Shown: positions 32,233-40,967 of the stretch, piece after piece
Layout of the letters: each line of letters begins with the position of its first letter
Position numbering within the stretch: position 1 is the stretch's first letter
Made by a program: the position numbers and the translations under genes
The notes under the pieces: model-generated
The model's database searches: none
Told to the model about the DNA's origin: nothing
The model's input: only the letters and a program-made list of their open reading frames with translations
Assembly (NCBI GenBank): GCA_002298925.1
Contig: DBMM01000086.1
Coordinates: 1-54,370, forward strand
From: Geobacter sp. UBA698
Lineage (GTDB): Bacteria; Desulfobacterota; Desulfuromonadia; Geobacterales; Pseudopelobacteraceae
DNA length: 54,370 bases
Reading direction: 5' to 3'

Positions 32233-33879
32233 ATGGCTGCAAAGATTATCAAGTTTGACCAGGATGGCCGCAACGCCATTCTCAAGGGTGTCAATACACT
32301 CGCTGATGCTGTCAAGGTTACTCTCGGACCCAAGGGGCGCAACGTTGTTATCGACAAGTCCTACGGCTCTCCGCTGATCACCAAGGACGGCGTGACTGTT
32401 GCCAAGGAAATCGAACTGGAAGACAAGTTCGAAAACATGGGCGCCCAGCTGGTCAAGGAAGTTGCTTCCAAGACTTCCGATGTCGCCGGCGACGGCACCA
32501 CCACCGCTACCGTTCTGGCCCAGGCCATCTACAAGCAGGGCTCCAAGCTGGTGGCTGCCGGCCACAACCCGATGGAAATCAAGCGCGGCATCGACAAGGC
32601 CGTTGAGACCATCGTTGCCGAACTGCAGAAAATCTCCAAACCGATCAAGGACCACAAAGAGATCGCCCAGGTCGGCACCATCTCGGCCAACAACGACAAG
32701 ACCATCGGCGACATCATTGCCGAAGCCATGGAAAAAGTCGGCAAGGAAGGGGTCATTACCGTTGAGGAAGCCAAGGCAATGGACACTACCCTCGAGACCG
32801 TCGAAGGTATGCAGTTCGACCGCGGTTACCTCTCCCCCTACTTCGTAACTGATCCGGAGCGCATGGAAGCTGCCCTGGAGAACGCGCTGATCCTGATCCA
32901 TGACAAGAAGATCTCCAACATGAAGGACCTGCTCCCGGTTCTGGAGCAGACCGCCAAGTCCGGCCGTCCGCTGCTGATCATCGCCGAAGATATCGAAGGC
33001 GAAGCGCTGGCCACTCTGGTAGTCAACAAACTGCGCGGCGTGCTCAACGTCTGCGCCGTCAAGGCTCCCGGTTTCGGCGACCGCCGCAAGGCCATGCTGG
33101 AAGACCTCGCCATCCTCACCGGCGGCCAGGTTATCTCCGAAGAAGTCGGCTTCAAGCTCGACCAGACCACCATGGAGATGCTCGGCCGTGCCAAGCGCAT
33201 CACCATTGACAAGGACAACACCACCATCATCGACGGCGACGGCAAGGAAGACGTCATTCAGGGCCGCGTCAAGATGATCCGTGCCCAGATTGAAGAGACC
33301 TCCAGCGACTACGACAAGGAAAAGCTCCAGGAGCGTCTGGCCAAGCTGGTGGGCGGCGTGGCCGTCATCAAGGTCGGTGCTGCTACCGAAGTTGAGATGA
33401 AAGAGAAGAAAGCCCGCGTGGAAGACGCCCTGCACGCAACCCGCGCAGCAGTTGACGAGGGCATCGTCCCCGGCGGCGGCGTGGCTTACATCCGTGCCCT
33501 GGCTGCCCTGGATAAGCTGCAGCTGGCTACCGAGCAGCAGTTCGGCGTCACCGTGGTCAAGGCCTCCCTGGAAGCCCCGATCCGCCAGATCGCCGAGAAC
33601 GCCGGCATCGACGCCTCCATCGTGGTTGACAAGGTCAAGAACGGCAAAGACGCCTTCGGTTACGATGCCGCCTCCGACGAATATGTCGACATGATCCAGG
33701 CCGGCATCATCGATCCGACCAAGGTTTCCCGTTCGGCTCTGCAGAACGCTTCCTCCATCGCCGGTTTGATGCTGACCACCGAGGCGCTGATCGCCGAGAA
33801 GCCGAAGGAAGATGCCGGTATGCCCGCAATGCCCGGTGGTATGGGCGGCATGGGTGGCGGCATGGGTGGCATGTACTAA
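32233..33879 (+). CDS. groEL: Chaperonin GroEL
   Basis: A 548-residue ATP-dependent folding chaperone. Signatures include KVTLGPKGRNVVIDK, DVAGDGTTTATVLAQ, and VAVIKVGAATEVEMKEKKARVEDALHATRAAVDEGIVPGGG split over the intermediate domain. It ends with the Gly-Gly-Met tail. Codon choice is strongly biased, as expected for a highly expressed gene. A large palindrome and a terminator follow. Confidence 0.98.
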   Translation: MAAKIIKFDQDGRNAILKGVNTLADAVKVTLGPKGRNVVIDKSYGSPLITKDGVTVAKEIELEDKFENMGAQLVKEVASKTSDVAGDGTTTATVLAQAIYKQGSKLVAAGHNPMEIKRGIDKAVETIVAELQKISKPIKDHKEIAQVGTISANNDKTIGDIIAEAMEKVGKEGVITVEEAKAMDTTLETVEGMQFDRGYLSPYFVTDPERMEAALENALILIHDKKISNMKDLLPVLEQTAKSGRPLLIIAEDIEGEALATLVVNKLRGVLNVCAVKAPGFGDRRKAMLEDLAILTGGQVISEEVGFKLDQTTMEMLGRAKRITIDKDNTTIIDGDGKEDVIQGRVKMIRAQIEETSSDYDKEKLQERLAKLVGGVAVIKVGAATEVEMKEKKARVEDALHATRAAVDEGIVPGGGVAYIRALAALDKLQLATEQQFGVTVVKASLEAPIRQIAENAGIDASIVVDKVKNGKDAFGYDAASDEYVDMIQAGIIDPTKVSRSALQNASSIAGLMLTTEALIAEKPKEDAGMPAMPGGMGGMGGGMGGMY

Positions 33880-33880
33880 A

Positions 33881-34001
33881 GAAAACGTCTCTTTTCCGCC
33901 CTGGCTGCGTCAATCCGCGTGCTTGCTTGTGCGACGTGGCGCTGCTACGTCTCCGCGCAATCCCTTGATTTGCTGCCCAGGACGAAAAATAGAACGTTTT
34001 C
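33881..34001. repeat. 121-base imperfect palindrome after groEL
   Basis: GAAAACGT (33881-33888) pairs with ACGTTTTC (33994-34001). Inside, TTTTCCGCCCTGG pairs with CCAGGACGAAAA with two mismatches. A central ACGT-N10-ACGT follows. It is a long cruciform-forming element right after the groEL stop, similar in style to the cobU-cobT element. Confidence 0.65.
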
Positions 34002-34022
34002 AGCGAACATTGCTAGACGTGC

Positions 34023-34057
34023 AAAAAGGCAGGGGACTACGGTTTCCTGCCTTTTTT
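34023..34057. terminator. Terminator after groEL
   Basis: AAAAAGGCAGG (34023-34033) and CCTGCCTTTTTT (34046-34057) form a stem with a 12-base loop and a T-run on the plus strand. Confidence 0.9.
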
Positions 34058-34115
34058 GTTGCCTGCCCCCGGTTCGGGCGGTATTATTTCCTCAAATTCG
34101 ATAGTGGAGGCAGAT

Positions 34116-34433
34116 ATGGATATAATCGGTACTGCATTGACCATGAGCGATCTGGTCGCCTACGGTGACGGGTCGGTTGTCAGCAAGACCCTGATCGACA
34201 AGAAAGTCGGCACGGTGACCCTGTTTTCCTTCGATGCCGGTCAGGGACTTTCCGAACATACCGTGCCCTACGACGCCTTTGTGCAGGTGGTGGACGGTGA
34301 GGCCGAGGTCACCATCGAGGGGACGCCCCACACGGTCACGGCCGGGCAGATGATCATCATGCCGGCCAACCGGCCCCATGAGTTGAAGGCGGTCAAGCCG
34401 TTCAAGATGTTGCTCGTCATGATCCGGGCCTGA
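34116..34433 (+). CDS. Cupin-domain protein
   Basis: A 105-residue single-cupin protein: LSEHTVPYDAFVQVVDGEAEVTIEG (motif 1) and AGQMIIMPANRPHELKA (motif 2), with histidines suited to a divalent metal. The ATG at 34116 has ggagg six bases before it. It ends two bases before hemH, so the two are co-expressed. Function unknown; small cupins of this type are often metal- or ligand-binding sensors or isomerases. Confidence 0.85.
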   Translation: MDIIGTALTMSDLVAYGDGSVVSKTLIDKKVGTVTLFSFDAGQGLSEHTVPYDAFVQVVDGEAEVTIEGTPHTVTAGQMIIMPANRPHELKAVKPFKMLLVMIRA

Positions 34434-34435
34434 GC

Positions 34436-35395
34436 ATGTCCGCTAAAACCGCCGTACTGCTGCTCCAGATGGGGGGACCGGATTCGCTGGAGTCGGTGAA
34501 GACGTTCCTGCTGAAGCTGTTCAGCGACCGGGACATCATCAAGATCGGCCCATGGTTTCTGCAGCCGTTCATCGCCCGGATGATCGTACGGAAGCGTACA
34601 GCCAAGGTCCGGGAAAACTACCGCCAGATCGGCGGTAAATCGCCCCTGCTGGAGCTGACCGGTCAGCAGGCCGCCAGTCTGGAGCAGGTGCTGGGCGACG
34701 GCTACCGCTGCTTCGTTGCCATGCGCTACTGTCAGCCGGACAGTGCCACTGCCCTGGTCTCCGTCAAGCGGGCGGGCATCAGACGGGTGATCGCCCTGTC
34801 GCTCTATCCCCACTATTCCCGCGCCACCACCGGCTCCAGCATCAACGAACTGCAGCGGGTGCTGACCCGCTCAAAGCTGCGCTTCGACCTGGGCTATGTC
34901 CGCCAGTTCTACGACCACCCGCTCTACATCGCTGCCCTGGCGGAAAAGATTGAAGCCGGCCTGGCCGGCTTCCCGGACCGCTCCCGTGTGCAGCTGTTCT
35001 TTTCGGCCCACTCTTTGCCCCAGTCGTTCATCGATTCTGGCGACCCCTACTTGGACCAGATTCAGGCCACGGTGCGGCTGGTGATGGAGCGTTTCGCGGG
35101 GGTCTCCCATCACCTGGCGTTCCAGTCCCGGGCCGGTCCAGTCAAGTGGCTGGAGCCATCGACGGAAGACAAGCTGCATGAGTTGGCTTCCCAGGGGTGC
35201 CGGCAGGTTCTGATGGTGCCGCTGTCGTTCGTGTCCGATCATATCGAGACCCTGCACGAGATCGATATCGAATATCGCGAGGCGGCTCACCGGCTGGGGA
35301 TCGCCGATTTCCGGCGGATCGAATCCCTCAACAGTTCGCCGGCCTTCATCGCCTGTCTGGCTGATCTGGTGCGCAATGCCGTTCAGTCCACATAA
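34436..35395 (+). CDS. hemH: Ferrochelatase
   Basis: A 319-residue enzyme that inserts Fe2+ into protoporphyrin IX to make haem, supplying the cytochromes. Motifs: LLQMGGPDSLESVKTFL at the start, ALSLYPHYSRATTGS, the catalytic FSAHSLP, FQSRAGPVKWLEP, and VPLSFVSDHIETLHEID with the second active-site Glu. No N-terminal targeting or [2Fe-2S] extension. It follows the cupin gene by two bases. Confidence 0.95.
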   Translation: MSAKTAVLLLQMGGPDSLESVKTFLLKLFSDRDIIKIGPWFLQPFIARMIVRKRTAKVRENYRQIGGKSPLLELTGQQAASLEQVLGDGYRCFVAMRYCQPDSATALVSVKRAGIRRVIALSLYPHYSRATTGSSINELQRVLTRSKLRFDLGYVRQFYDHPLYIAALAEKIEAGLAGFPDRSRVQLFFSAHSLPQSFIDSGDPYLDQIQATVRLVMERFAGVSHHLAFQSRAGPVKWLEPSTEDKLHELASQGCRQVLMVPLSFVSDHIETLHEIDIEYREAAHRLGIADFRRIESLNSSPAFIACLADLVRNAVQST

Positions 35396-35446
35396 CCCGC
35401 ACTGCCTGCTGCCGCAGGCAGCACTACCAACCAAGAGGAGAGACAC

Positions 35447-36031
35447 ATGCTGAAAAAACTTATCGTTATTGCTGTTGCCCTGTTTGCCCTGGCAGGTATC
35501 GCCTGCGCCGCCGATGCCCCCAAACCGGCCAAGAATCCGCTGGTGCTGATGGAAACCTCGCTGGGTAACGTCAAGCTGGAACTGTTCGAGAAGGAGGCGC
35601 CCATCAGCGTCGCGAATTTCCTGGAATACGTCAAGAACGGCCACTACAACGGCACCATCTTCCATCGGGTCATTGCCGGCTTCATGATCCAGGGGGGCGG
35701 ATTTACCGCCGACTTCAAGCAGAAGCCGACCAGTGCGCCGATCAAAAACGAGGCCACCAACGGACTGAAAAACGATCGCGGCACACTGGCCATGGCCCGC
35801 ACCGGAATTGTCGACTCGGCCACGGCCCAGTTTTTCATCAATGTGATTAATAACGATTTCCTCAACAACCGCGACACCTCCCCCCAGGGTTACGGCTACG
35901 CCGTCTTCGGTAAGGTCGTGGACGGGATGGATGTGGTCGACAAGATCGCCAAGGTAAAGACGGTGCGCAAGGGGTTCCCGGATGTGCCTGAAACGGATGT
36001 GGTCATCAAGTCCGTCAAGGTTCTGAAATAG
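35447..36031 (+). CDS. Periplasmic cyclophilin-type peptidyl-prolyl isomerase
   Basis: A 194-residue exported protein with a signal peptide (about 1-21) and a cyclophilin domain: FHRVIAGFMIQGGGF, NDRGTLAMARTG and AQFFINV, with the active-site Arg and Phe present. It resembles E. coli PpiA and would assist folding in the periplasm. A ggagag site precedes the ATG. It is followed by the secreted DUF4139 protein after 27 bases, probably in one operon. Confidence 0.93.
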   Translation: MLKKLIVIAVALFALAGIACAADAPKPAKNPLVLMETSLGNVKLELFEKEAPISVANFLEYVKNGHYNGTIFHRVIAGFMIQGGGFTADFKQKPTSAPIKNEATNGLKNDRGTLAMARTGIVDSATAQFFINVINNDFLNNRDTSPQGYGYAVFGKVVDGMDVVDKIAKVKTVRKGFPDVPETDVVIKSVKVLK

Positions 36032-36058
36032 CGCCGCTATGGAAAAGGGGAGGCGGGT

Positions 36059-37510
36059 ATGAACAGGTGTGCCCTGAAGGTTGCGCTGCTGTCTGGTCTG
36101 TTGCTGGCCGCTCTGGCTGTTCCGCTGTGCGCCGCTGAAACGGCGCCGTTGATCACAACTTCCACCATCGCCGACCAGAGCGGCGTGGCGGTGACCATCT
36201 ACAATTCCAGCCTGGGTCTGGTCAAGGAACAGCGGGAACTGAAGCTGCCCCGCGGCCGCAGTGAACTGCGCTTCATGGATGTGGCCACCAGCATCATTCC
36301 GGCCAGCGTCCAGATCCGCTCCCTCTCCGCTGCCGGCAGCCTCAGTGTTTTCGAGCAGAACTATGAGTATGACCTGCTCAGCCCGCAGAAGCTGATGGAC
36401 AAGTATGTGGGCAAGCAGGTCAGGCTCTATCAGAAAAACCAGTACAGCGAACGGGAGGAGCTGGTCAGCGCCACGCTGCTCTCCACCAACGGCGGACCGG
36501 TCTTTCGGATCGGCAGCGACATCACCTACGGCCATCCCGGCCGGATCATCTTCCCCGGCGTGCCGGACAACCTGATTGCCAGCCCGACCCTGGTCTGGCT
36601 GCTGGAGAATGACCGCGACAAGCCCCAACTGGTGGAGACCAGCTACCTGACCGGCGGCATCACCTGGCGGGCCGACTATGTGCTCACCCTGGGGGAAAAG
36701 GATGACCGGGCCGACTTGGGGGGGTGGGTGACCATCACCAATAACAGCGGCGCCAGTTACCGTGAGGCCTCCATCCAGCTGGTGGCCGGGGATGTGAACC
36801 GCGTGCGGGATGAGCAGCAGTTCGCCGGAAAACGGGTCTACAAGGCCGAAGCGGCCCTGGCGGCCCCGGCGCCCCAGTTCAGAGAGGAGGGGCTGCTGGA
36901 GTACCATATCTACACCCTGCAGCGCCCTTCCACCATCAAGGAAAATCAGTCCAAGCAGATCAGCCTGCTGGCGGCGGCCGATATTCCGGTGCGCAAGGAG
37001 CTGCTGCTGGCCGGCGCCCCCTATTACTACCAGAACGCCGTTGGCGGCGACATCGCCAGGAAGCAGAAGGTTGGCGTGTATGTTGAACTGGAAAACCGCG
37101 AGAAAAACCACCTGGGCATGCCGCTTCCCAAGGGTACCATGCGGGTCTACAAACGGGACAGCCGCCGGGCGCTGCAGTTTGTGGGCGAGGACGCCATCGA
37201 CCATACTCCGAAAGATGAGAAGGTGCGCATCAAGCTGGGCGAAGCTTTTGATGTGGTGGCCGACAAGAAACAGACCGACTGGAAAAAACGGGCCAATGAC
37301 AGCTACGAGGCCGCCTATGAGATCGTGGTACGCAATCACAAGAACGAGGCGGTTGTCGTGCGGGTGACCGAGCCGGTGCCCGGCGACTGGAAACTGCTCA
37401 GCTCGAGCCATGACTACCTCAAGGCCAATGCCGCCCTGCTGGAGTTCAGCCTGCCGGTGCCAGCCGATGGCGAGACAAAGCTTACCTATCGTGTACTGAT
37501 GCGCTATTAA
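36059..37510 (+). CDS. Secreted DUF4139 protein
   Basis: A 483-residue exported protein with a signal peptide (about 1-26). The N-terminal part has TIADQSGVAVTIYNSSLGLVKEQREL, the C-terminal half is the DUF4139 beta-rich region (TYLTGGITW-type motif, GWVTITNNSGASY, LLEFSLPVPADGETKLTYRVLMRY). The family is widespread but of unknown function; envelope structure or stress is a common guess. It is next to the periplasmic cyclophilin, which could be its folding helper. Confidence 0.87.
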   Translation: MNRCALKVALLSGLLLAALAVPLCAAETAPLITTSTIADQSGVAVTIYNSSLGLVKEQRELKLPRGRSELRFMDVATSIIPASVQIRSLSAAGSLSVFEQNYEYDLLSPQKLMDKYVGKQVRLYQKNQYSEREELVSATLLSTNGGPVFRIGSDITYGHPGRIIFPGVPDNLIASPTLVWLLENDRDKPQLVETSYLTGGITWRADYVLTLGEKDDRADLGGWVTITNNSGASYREASIQLVAGDVNRVRDEQQFAGKRVYKAEAALAAPAPQFREEGLLEYHIYTLQRPSTIKENQSKQISLLAAADIPVRKELLLAGAPYYYQNAVGGDIARKQKVGVYVELENREKNHLGMPLPKGTMRVYKRDSRRALQFVGEDAIDHTPKDEKVRIKLGEAFDVVADKKQTDWKKRANDSYEAAYEIVVRNHKNEAVVVRVTEPVPGDWKLLSSSHDYLKANAALLEFSLPVPADGETKLTYRVLMRY

Positions 37511-37548
37511 GCTAATAACGTAACCAAACCAAACTAAAGGAGTCAGCA

Positions 37549-38202
37549 ATGGAGATGACCGAAGAGCTTGTTAGCTGGAGCCATGAACAGAAGTGCCGTA
37601 AGGCGGTGGAAGCGCTGATCAGGCATGATTTTACGGCGCAGTACTGTCCGACAGCGCAAGATGCCTTTGATTACATTGTCAATGAAGCCTCGCAGGCCGT
37701 CACGATCGGTTTCGGCGGTTCCATGACCGTGGCCGGACTGGATGTGGAGGCCCATCTGCGGGAGCAGGGCAAGCAGATCCTCAACCACGGCGTCCCCGGT
37801 CTGTCCCTTGAGCAGCGCCTGGAGATCATGCGGCGCCAGCTGACCAGCGACCTGTTTCTGGCCGGCTGCAACGCCCTGACCCTGTCCGGAGAACTGGTCA
37901 ACATCGATGCCACCGGCAATCGTGCCGCCGCCATGTTTTTCGGGCCGCGCAAGGTGATCGTGGTGGCCGGCCGCAACAAGCTGGTGGACGGCACGCTCCA
38001 GGAGGCGATCTTGCGGGTCAAGAACTGGGCCACCCCACCCAATGCCAGGCGCCTGAAATTCAATACCCCCTGCGCAACGACCGGCTTCTGCAGCAACTGC
38101 AATTCTCCCGAGCGGCTCTGCCGCGTGACGACCATTCTCGAACGCAAGCCTCGTTTCACCGATGTGAGGGTGCTGGTGGTCAATGCGGAGCTGGGTTTTT
38201 GA
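37549..38202 (+). CDS. LUD-domain protein (LutC/YkgG-like)
   Basis: A 217-residue protein with the LUD fold: TIGFGGSMTVAGLDVE, SGELVNIDATGNRAAAMFFGPRKVIVVAG. Near the end a cysteine group, CATTGFCSNCNSPERLC, could hold a metal cluster. LUD proteins include the LutC subunit of lactate utilisation, but here the lutA/lutB partners are absent and the protein has its own cysteines, so the role is open. Start ATG 37549 has aaggag upstream. Confidence 0.8.
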   Translation: MEMTEELVSWSHEQKCRKAVEALIRHDFTAQYCPTAQDAFDYIVNEASQAVTIGFGGSMTVAGLDVEAHLREQGKQILNHGVPGLSLEQRLEIMRRQLTSDLFLAGCNALTLSGELVNIDATGNRAAAMFFGPRKVIVVAGRNKLVDGTLQEAILRVKNWATPPNARRLKFNTPCATTGFCSNCNSPERLCRVTTILERKPRFTDVRVLVVNAELGF

Positions 38203-38226
38203 TTTGATCCCAGATTTGAAACCGGG

Positions 38227-38961
38227 ATGAATGTAATGAAACCGTTTTTCAGTGCCCTGCTCGATTTCATCTTTCCCCCCCTGTGCCATGTCTGCCGGTC
38301 GTTCATCCCCGACGCCGGCAGCCTGCATATCTGCCCCTCCTGCCAGGAAGGGCTGCAGGCGGTATCACAGCCGCACTGCCCGGTCTGCGGCATCCCCTTC
38401 ATCGGCCAGGGGGAGAATCACCTCTGCGGCGCCTGTATCCGCACCCCTCCCGGCTATGACGCTGCCCGGGCCGCGCTGGTCTATGCGGGTCCGACCCGGG
38501 AGTTGATCCATGCTTTCAAATATAATTACAAGATCCACCTGCGCCGGCCGCTGGCCCTGCTGACCGCCCGCCGGCTGGCTGCCTGTGTCGCCTCGTTTCA
38601 GCCGGATCTGCTTGTGCCGGTTCCGCTGCATGTCAGGCGTCTGCGCAGCAGGGGCTTCAACCAGGCTGTCCTACTGGGGGAACTGCTCTCCCGTGAGTGG
38701 GGCATCCCGCTGAAGCGGCGTGCCATGCGGCGCATTCGCTGGACAGAACCACAGATCAGCCTGTCCGCTGCCGAGCGTCGCGACAACGTCAAGGGTGCCT
38801 TTAGCGTTGCCGATCCCGCTTTGGTGGCCGGCAAACGGGTGCTGCTGCTGGATGATGTCCTGACAACCGGCAGCACGGTGGAGGAGTGCTCCCGCATGCT
38901 CAGGAAGGCCGGGGCGGCTCAGGTGCTGGTGATTACCGTGGCCCGGGCGGTAACCGCATAG
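38227..38961 (+). CDS. comF: ComF-family amidophosphoribosyltransferase-like protein
   Basis: A 244-residue protein with N-terminal zinc fingers (C20/C23, C36/C39, CPVC, CGAC) and a C-terminal phosphoribosyltransferase fold carrying VLLLDDVLTTGSTVEEC. ComF is linked to DNA uptake in naturally competent bacteria, but the family is common in non-competent ones. A second in-frame ATG three codons later could be the start. Confidence 0.9.
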   Translation: MNVMKPFFSALLDFIFPPLCHVCRSFIPDAGSLHICPSCQEGLQAVSQPHCPVCGIPFIGQGENHLCGACIRTPPGYDAARAALVYAGPTRELIHAFKYNYKIHLRRPLALLTARRLAACVASFQPDLLVPVPLHVRRLRSRGFNQAVLLGELLSREWGIPLKRRAMRRIRWTEPQISLSAAERRDNVKGAFSVADPALVAGKRVLLLDDVLTTGSTVEECSRMLRKAGAAQVLVITVARAVTA

Positions 38962-39030
38962 CGTTGTTTTCAGTTGCGGGATATGTTCGTTAATTAATGT
39001 GGAAAAGCATCTCGATCGCCAGCTATTTTC

Positions 39031-39059
39031 TTGACAGTAAAGGTGTATTATTGTACTGA
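39031..39059 (+). promoter_or_regulatory. Promoter of the Rrf2-type regulator
   Basis: TTGACA (39031-39036), a 17-base spacer and TACTGA (39054-39059), with a TG just before the -10. The -35 is perfect and the -10 is weak. Autoregulation by the encoded Fe-S regulator would be typical, but no site can be proven. Confidence 0.5.
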
Positions 39060-39094
39060 ATTGACTGTGATTACGTTTGAATACGGAGGAAAGC

Positions 39095-39571
39095 ATGCGC
39101 CTTTCAACCAAAAGCCGATACGGCCTGCGCGCCCTGTTTGACATCGCCTACAACTGTGGCAGCGCACCGGCCCAGATCCAGGATATTTCGCGCCGCCAGC
39201 AGATTTCGCCCCGCTACCTGGAGCAGATCTTCCAGAGCCTCAAGCGGGCCGGCATTCTCAAGAGCAAGCGCGGACCGCAGGGGGGCTACAGCCTGGCCAG
39301 AAAACCGGAAGAGATCACGGTGCTGGAGATCCTCAACGCCACCGAGCAGGATGTCCTGCTGGTCGACTGCGCCGGAGCTACGCCCAAGAAGCTGAAGCGC
39401 AAGAGCGAGTGCCCCTTCGAAGGGAACTGCGTCACCCAGACGGTCTGGGAAGAGGCCAATAACCTTCTCAACAATCTCTTCGGTGGGTTGACGCTGCAGA
39501 CGCTCTGCGAACGAGGACACAGCATGGGGATCAAGAAGGAACAGGACCATCGCTTCATGTATTACATCTGA
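39095..39571 (+). CDS. Rrf2-family regulator with three cysteines
   Basis: A 158-residue winged-helix regulator: MRLSTKSRYGLRALFDIA, the recognition helix PRYLEQIFQSLKRAGILKS, and GPQGGYSLA. C92, C106 and C112 provide the cluster ligands seen in IscR-like proteins, so it probably senses Fe-S status, oxygen or NO. Spacing differs a little from classic IscR. The ATG at 39095 follows ggagga. No isc genes are adjacent; larE is the next gene. Confidence 0.88.
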   Translation: MRLSTKSRYGLRALFDIAYNCGSAPAQIQDISRRQQISPRYLEQIFQSLKRAGILKSKRGPQGGYSLARKPEEITVLEILNATEQDVLLVDCAGATPKKLKRKSECPFEGNCVTQTVWEEANNLLNNLFGGLTLQTLCERGHSMGIKKEQDHRFMYYI

Positions 39572-39645
39572 CCGCCGTCAGCGGAGGGCAGTCCAGTACA
39601 GTCGCCAGCGCCCTCCAGGGGCGTTTGCTGTTTGAGGAGAGAAAT

Positions 39646-40464
39646 ATGGGACAACTTGATCATAAATATTCAGAACTGCGCCGGATTGTCAGGGAGATGG
39701 GGTCACTGCTGGTGGCATTTTCCGGCGGGGTGGATTCCACGCTGCTCTTGAAGGTGGCCCATGATGAACTGGGGGAGCGTGCGGCCGCCATCACTATCGA
39801 TGCTCCTTTCCACAGCCGCCATGAGATCGCTGAAGCCTGCCGTCTGGCGGAACTGATCGGCGTGCGCCATCTGGTCCTGGATGTGCACGCTCTCGAGATT
39901 GAGGGACTGGCCGCCAACCCGCCCGAACGCTGCTACTTCTGTAAGCAGGCCGTTTTTAGCATCTGCCGGGACAAGGCCCGGGAAAACGGATTCGAACTGC
40001 TGGCAGATGGCAGCAACAGCGATGATCTCAAGGATTACCGTCCTGGTCGCAGGGCGCTGGAAGAGCTGGGCGTGGTCAGTCCGCTGCTGATGGCCGGTCT
40101 TGAGAAGTCCGAGATCAGGGCTTTGAGCCGACGGCTGGGGCTGGATACCTGGGACAAGCCGGCCTTAGCCTGTCTGCTGACCCGTTTTCCCCATGGCGAG
40201 CAGATCACTCCGGAGAGGCTTGCCATGGTGGAGCGCTGCGAGGATTTTCTGCGGGACAAGGGCTTCGGGCTCTTTCGGGTACGGGCCCATGCTGGGACCG
40301 CGCGCATCGAGCTGACCAGCGAAGAGCTGCCGCGCCTGCTGGAAGATGGCCTGCGCAGCGCGGTGACGGCCTTTTTCCGCCAGGCCGGCTTTGCCTTCGT
40401 GACTCTTGATCTGGAGGGGTACCGCTGCGGGTCGATGAATCCCCCGGAGGGCGATCGCCGCTAG
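39646..40464 (+). CDS. larE: ATP-dependent sulfur transferase LarE
   Basis: A 272-residue PP-loop enzyme (SGGVDS at 26-31) that adds sulfur to the pyridinium dicarboxylate precursor of the nickel-pincer cofactor. It has C176, the sacrificial cysteine of L. plantarum LarE, in KPALACL, plus C96 and C99 in RCYFC. The three together match the [4Fe-4S] class of LarE. larB and larC are not in the window. The start at 39646 follows gaggaga. Its stop overlaps that of hoxY (see findings). Confidence 0.88.
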   Translation: MGQLDHKYSELRRIVREMGSLLVAFSGGVDSTLLLKVAHDELGERAAAITIDAPFHSRHEIAEACRLAELIGVRHLVLDVHALEIEGLAANPPERCYFCKQAVFSICRDKARENGFELLADGSNSDDLKDYRPGRRALEELGVVSPLLMAGLEKSEIRALSRRLGLDTWDKPALACLLTRFPHGEQITPERLAMVERCEDFLRDKGFGLFRVRAHAGTARIELTSEELPRLLEDGLRSAVTAFFRQAGFAFVTLDLEGYRCGSMNPPEGDRR

Positions 40465-40967
40465 CCTCCGGCCGCCGGCTGCTTGAAAAAACTCGCCAGC
40501 ATCCTGCTGATATCCTCAGGCAGGGGGGGGCAGCCGGGGATGAAGGCGTCCACCCGTATGACCTGATGGAGCGGCAGTACCCTGGGCAGTAGTAGCGGAA
40601 CATCACTGCCAAACCTCTGATGTGAACCGTTTTCCGCTGGGTAGGCCGCCGCCAGGGCCGCTTCCCTGCCGATCGGATTACGCAGGCCGGATACATTGCC
40701 GTTCACTGCGCAATCCCCCAGGCTTACCACCCACACCGTCCGCTCCCTGATCAGGGCGGCCATTTCCCGATTGTCCGCATTCCCCACCGCCCCCTCCACC
40801 AGGGCGATATCCACTCCGGCCGGATATTCCTTGATATCGGCCAGGGGCGAATAGACCAGTTCGCACTTCAGCAGCAGTTCCAGCAGATGATGGTGTAGAT
40901 TGAGCAGGCTCATGTGACAGCCCGAGCAACCCGACAACCAGGCCGTGGCCAGTCTGATGGGTCTCAT
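40461..40967 (-). CDS. hoxY: [NiFe]-hydrogenase small subunit HoxY
   Basis: A 168-residue small subunit that keeps only the proximal-cluster region: C14 and C17 in SGCSGC, a Cys in GDCAVNG and a Cys in PGCPP. This matches HoxY of NAD-linked hydrogenases, which lacks the medial and distal clusters. The ATG at 40967 overlaps the hoxU stop as ATGA, with cggagg upstream. The usual hoxH does not follow; the next gene is larE on the other strand. Confidence 0.87.
   Translation of the reverse strand: MRPIRLATAWLSGCSGCHMSLLNLHHHLLELLLKCELVYSPLADIKEYPAGVDIALVEGAVGNADNREMAALIRERTVWVVSLGDCAVNGNVSGLRNPIGREAALAAAYPAENGSHQRFGSDVPLLLPRVLPLHQVIRVDAFIPGCPPLPEDISRMLASFFKQPAAGG

Noticed and set aside
32215..33435. 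406-codon minus-strand open frame
   Set aside because: Antisense to groEL, whose strong codon bias explains the lack of stops.
34871..37549. 892-codon minus-strand open frame
   Set aside because: It is antisense to hemH, the cyclophilin and the DUF4139 gene, all with clear motifs. High GC at third positions creates such long shadow frames.
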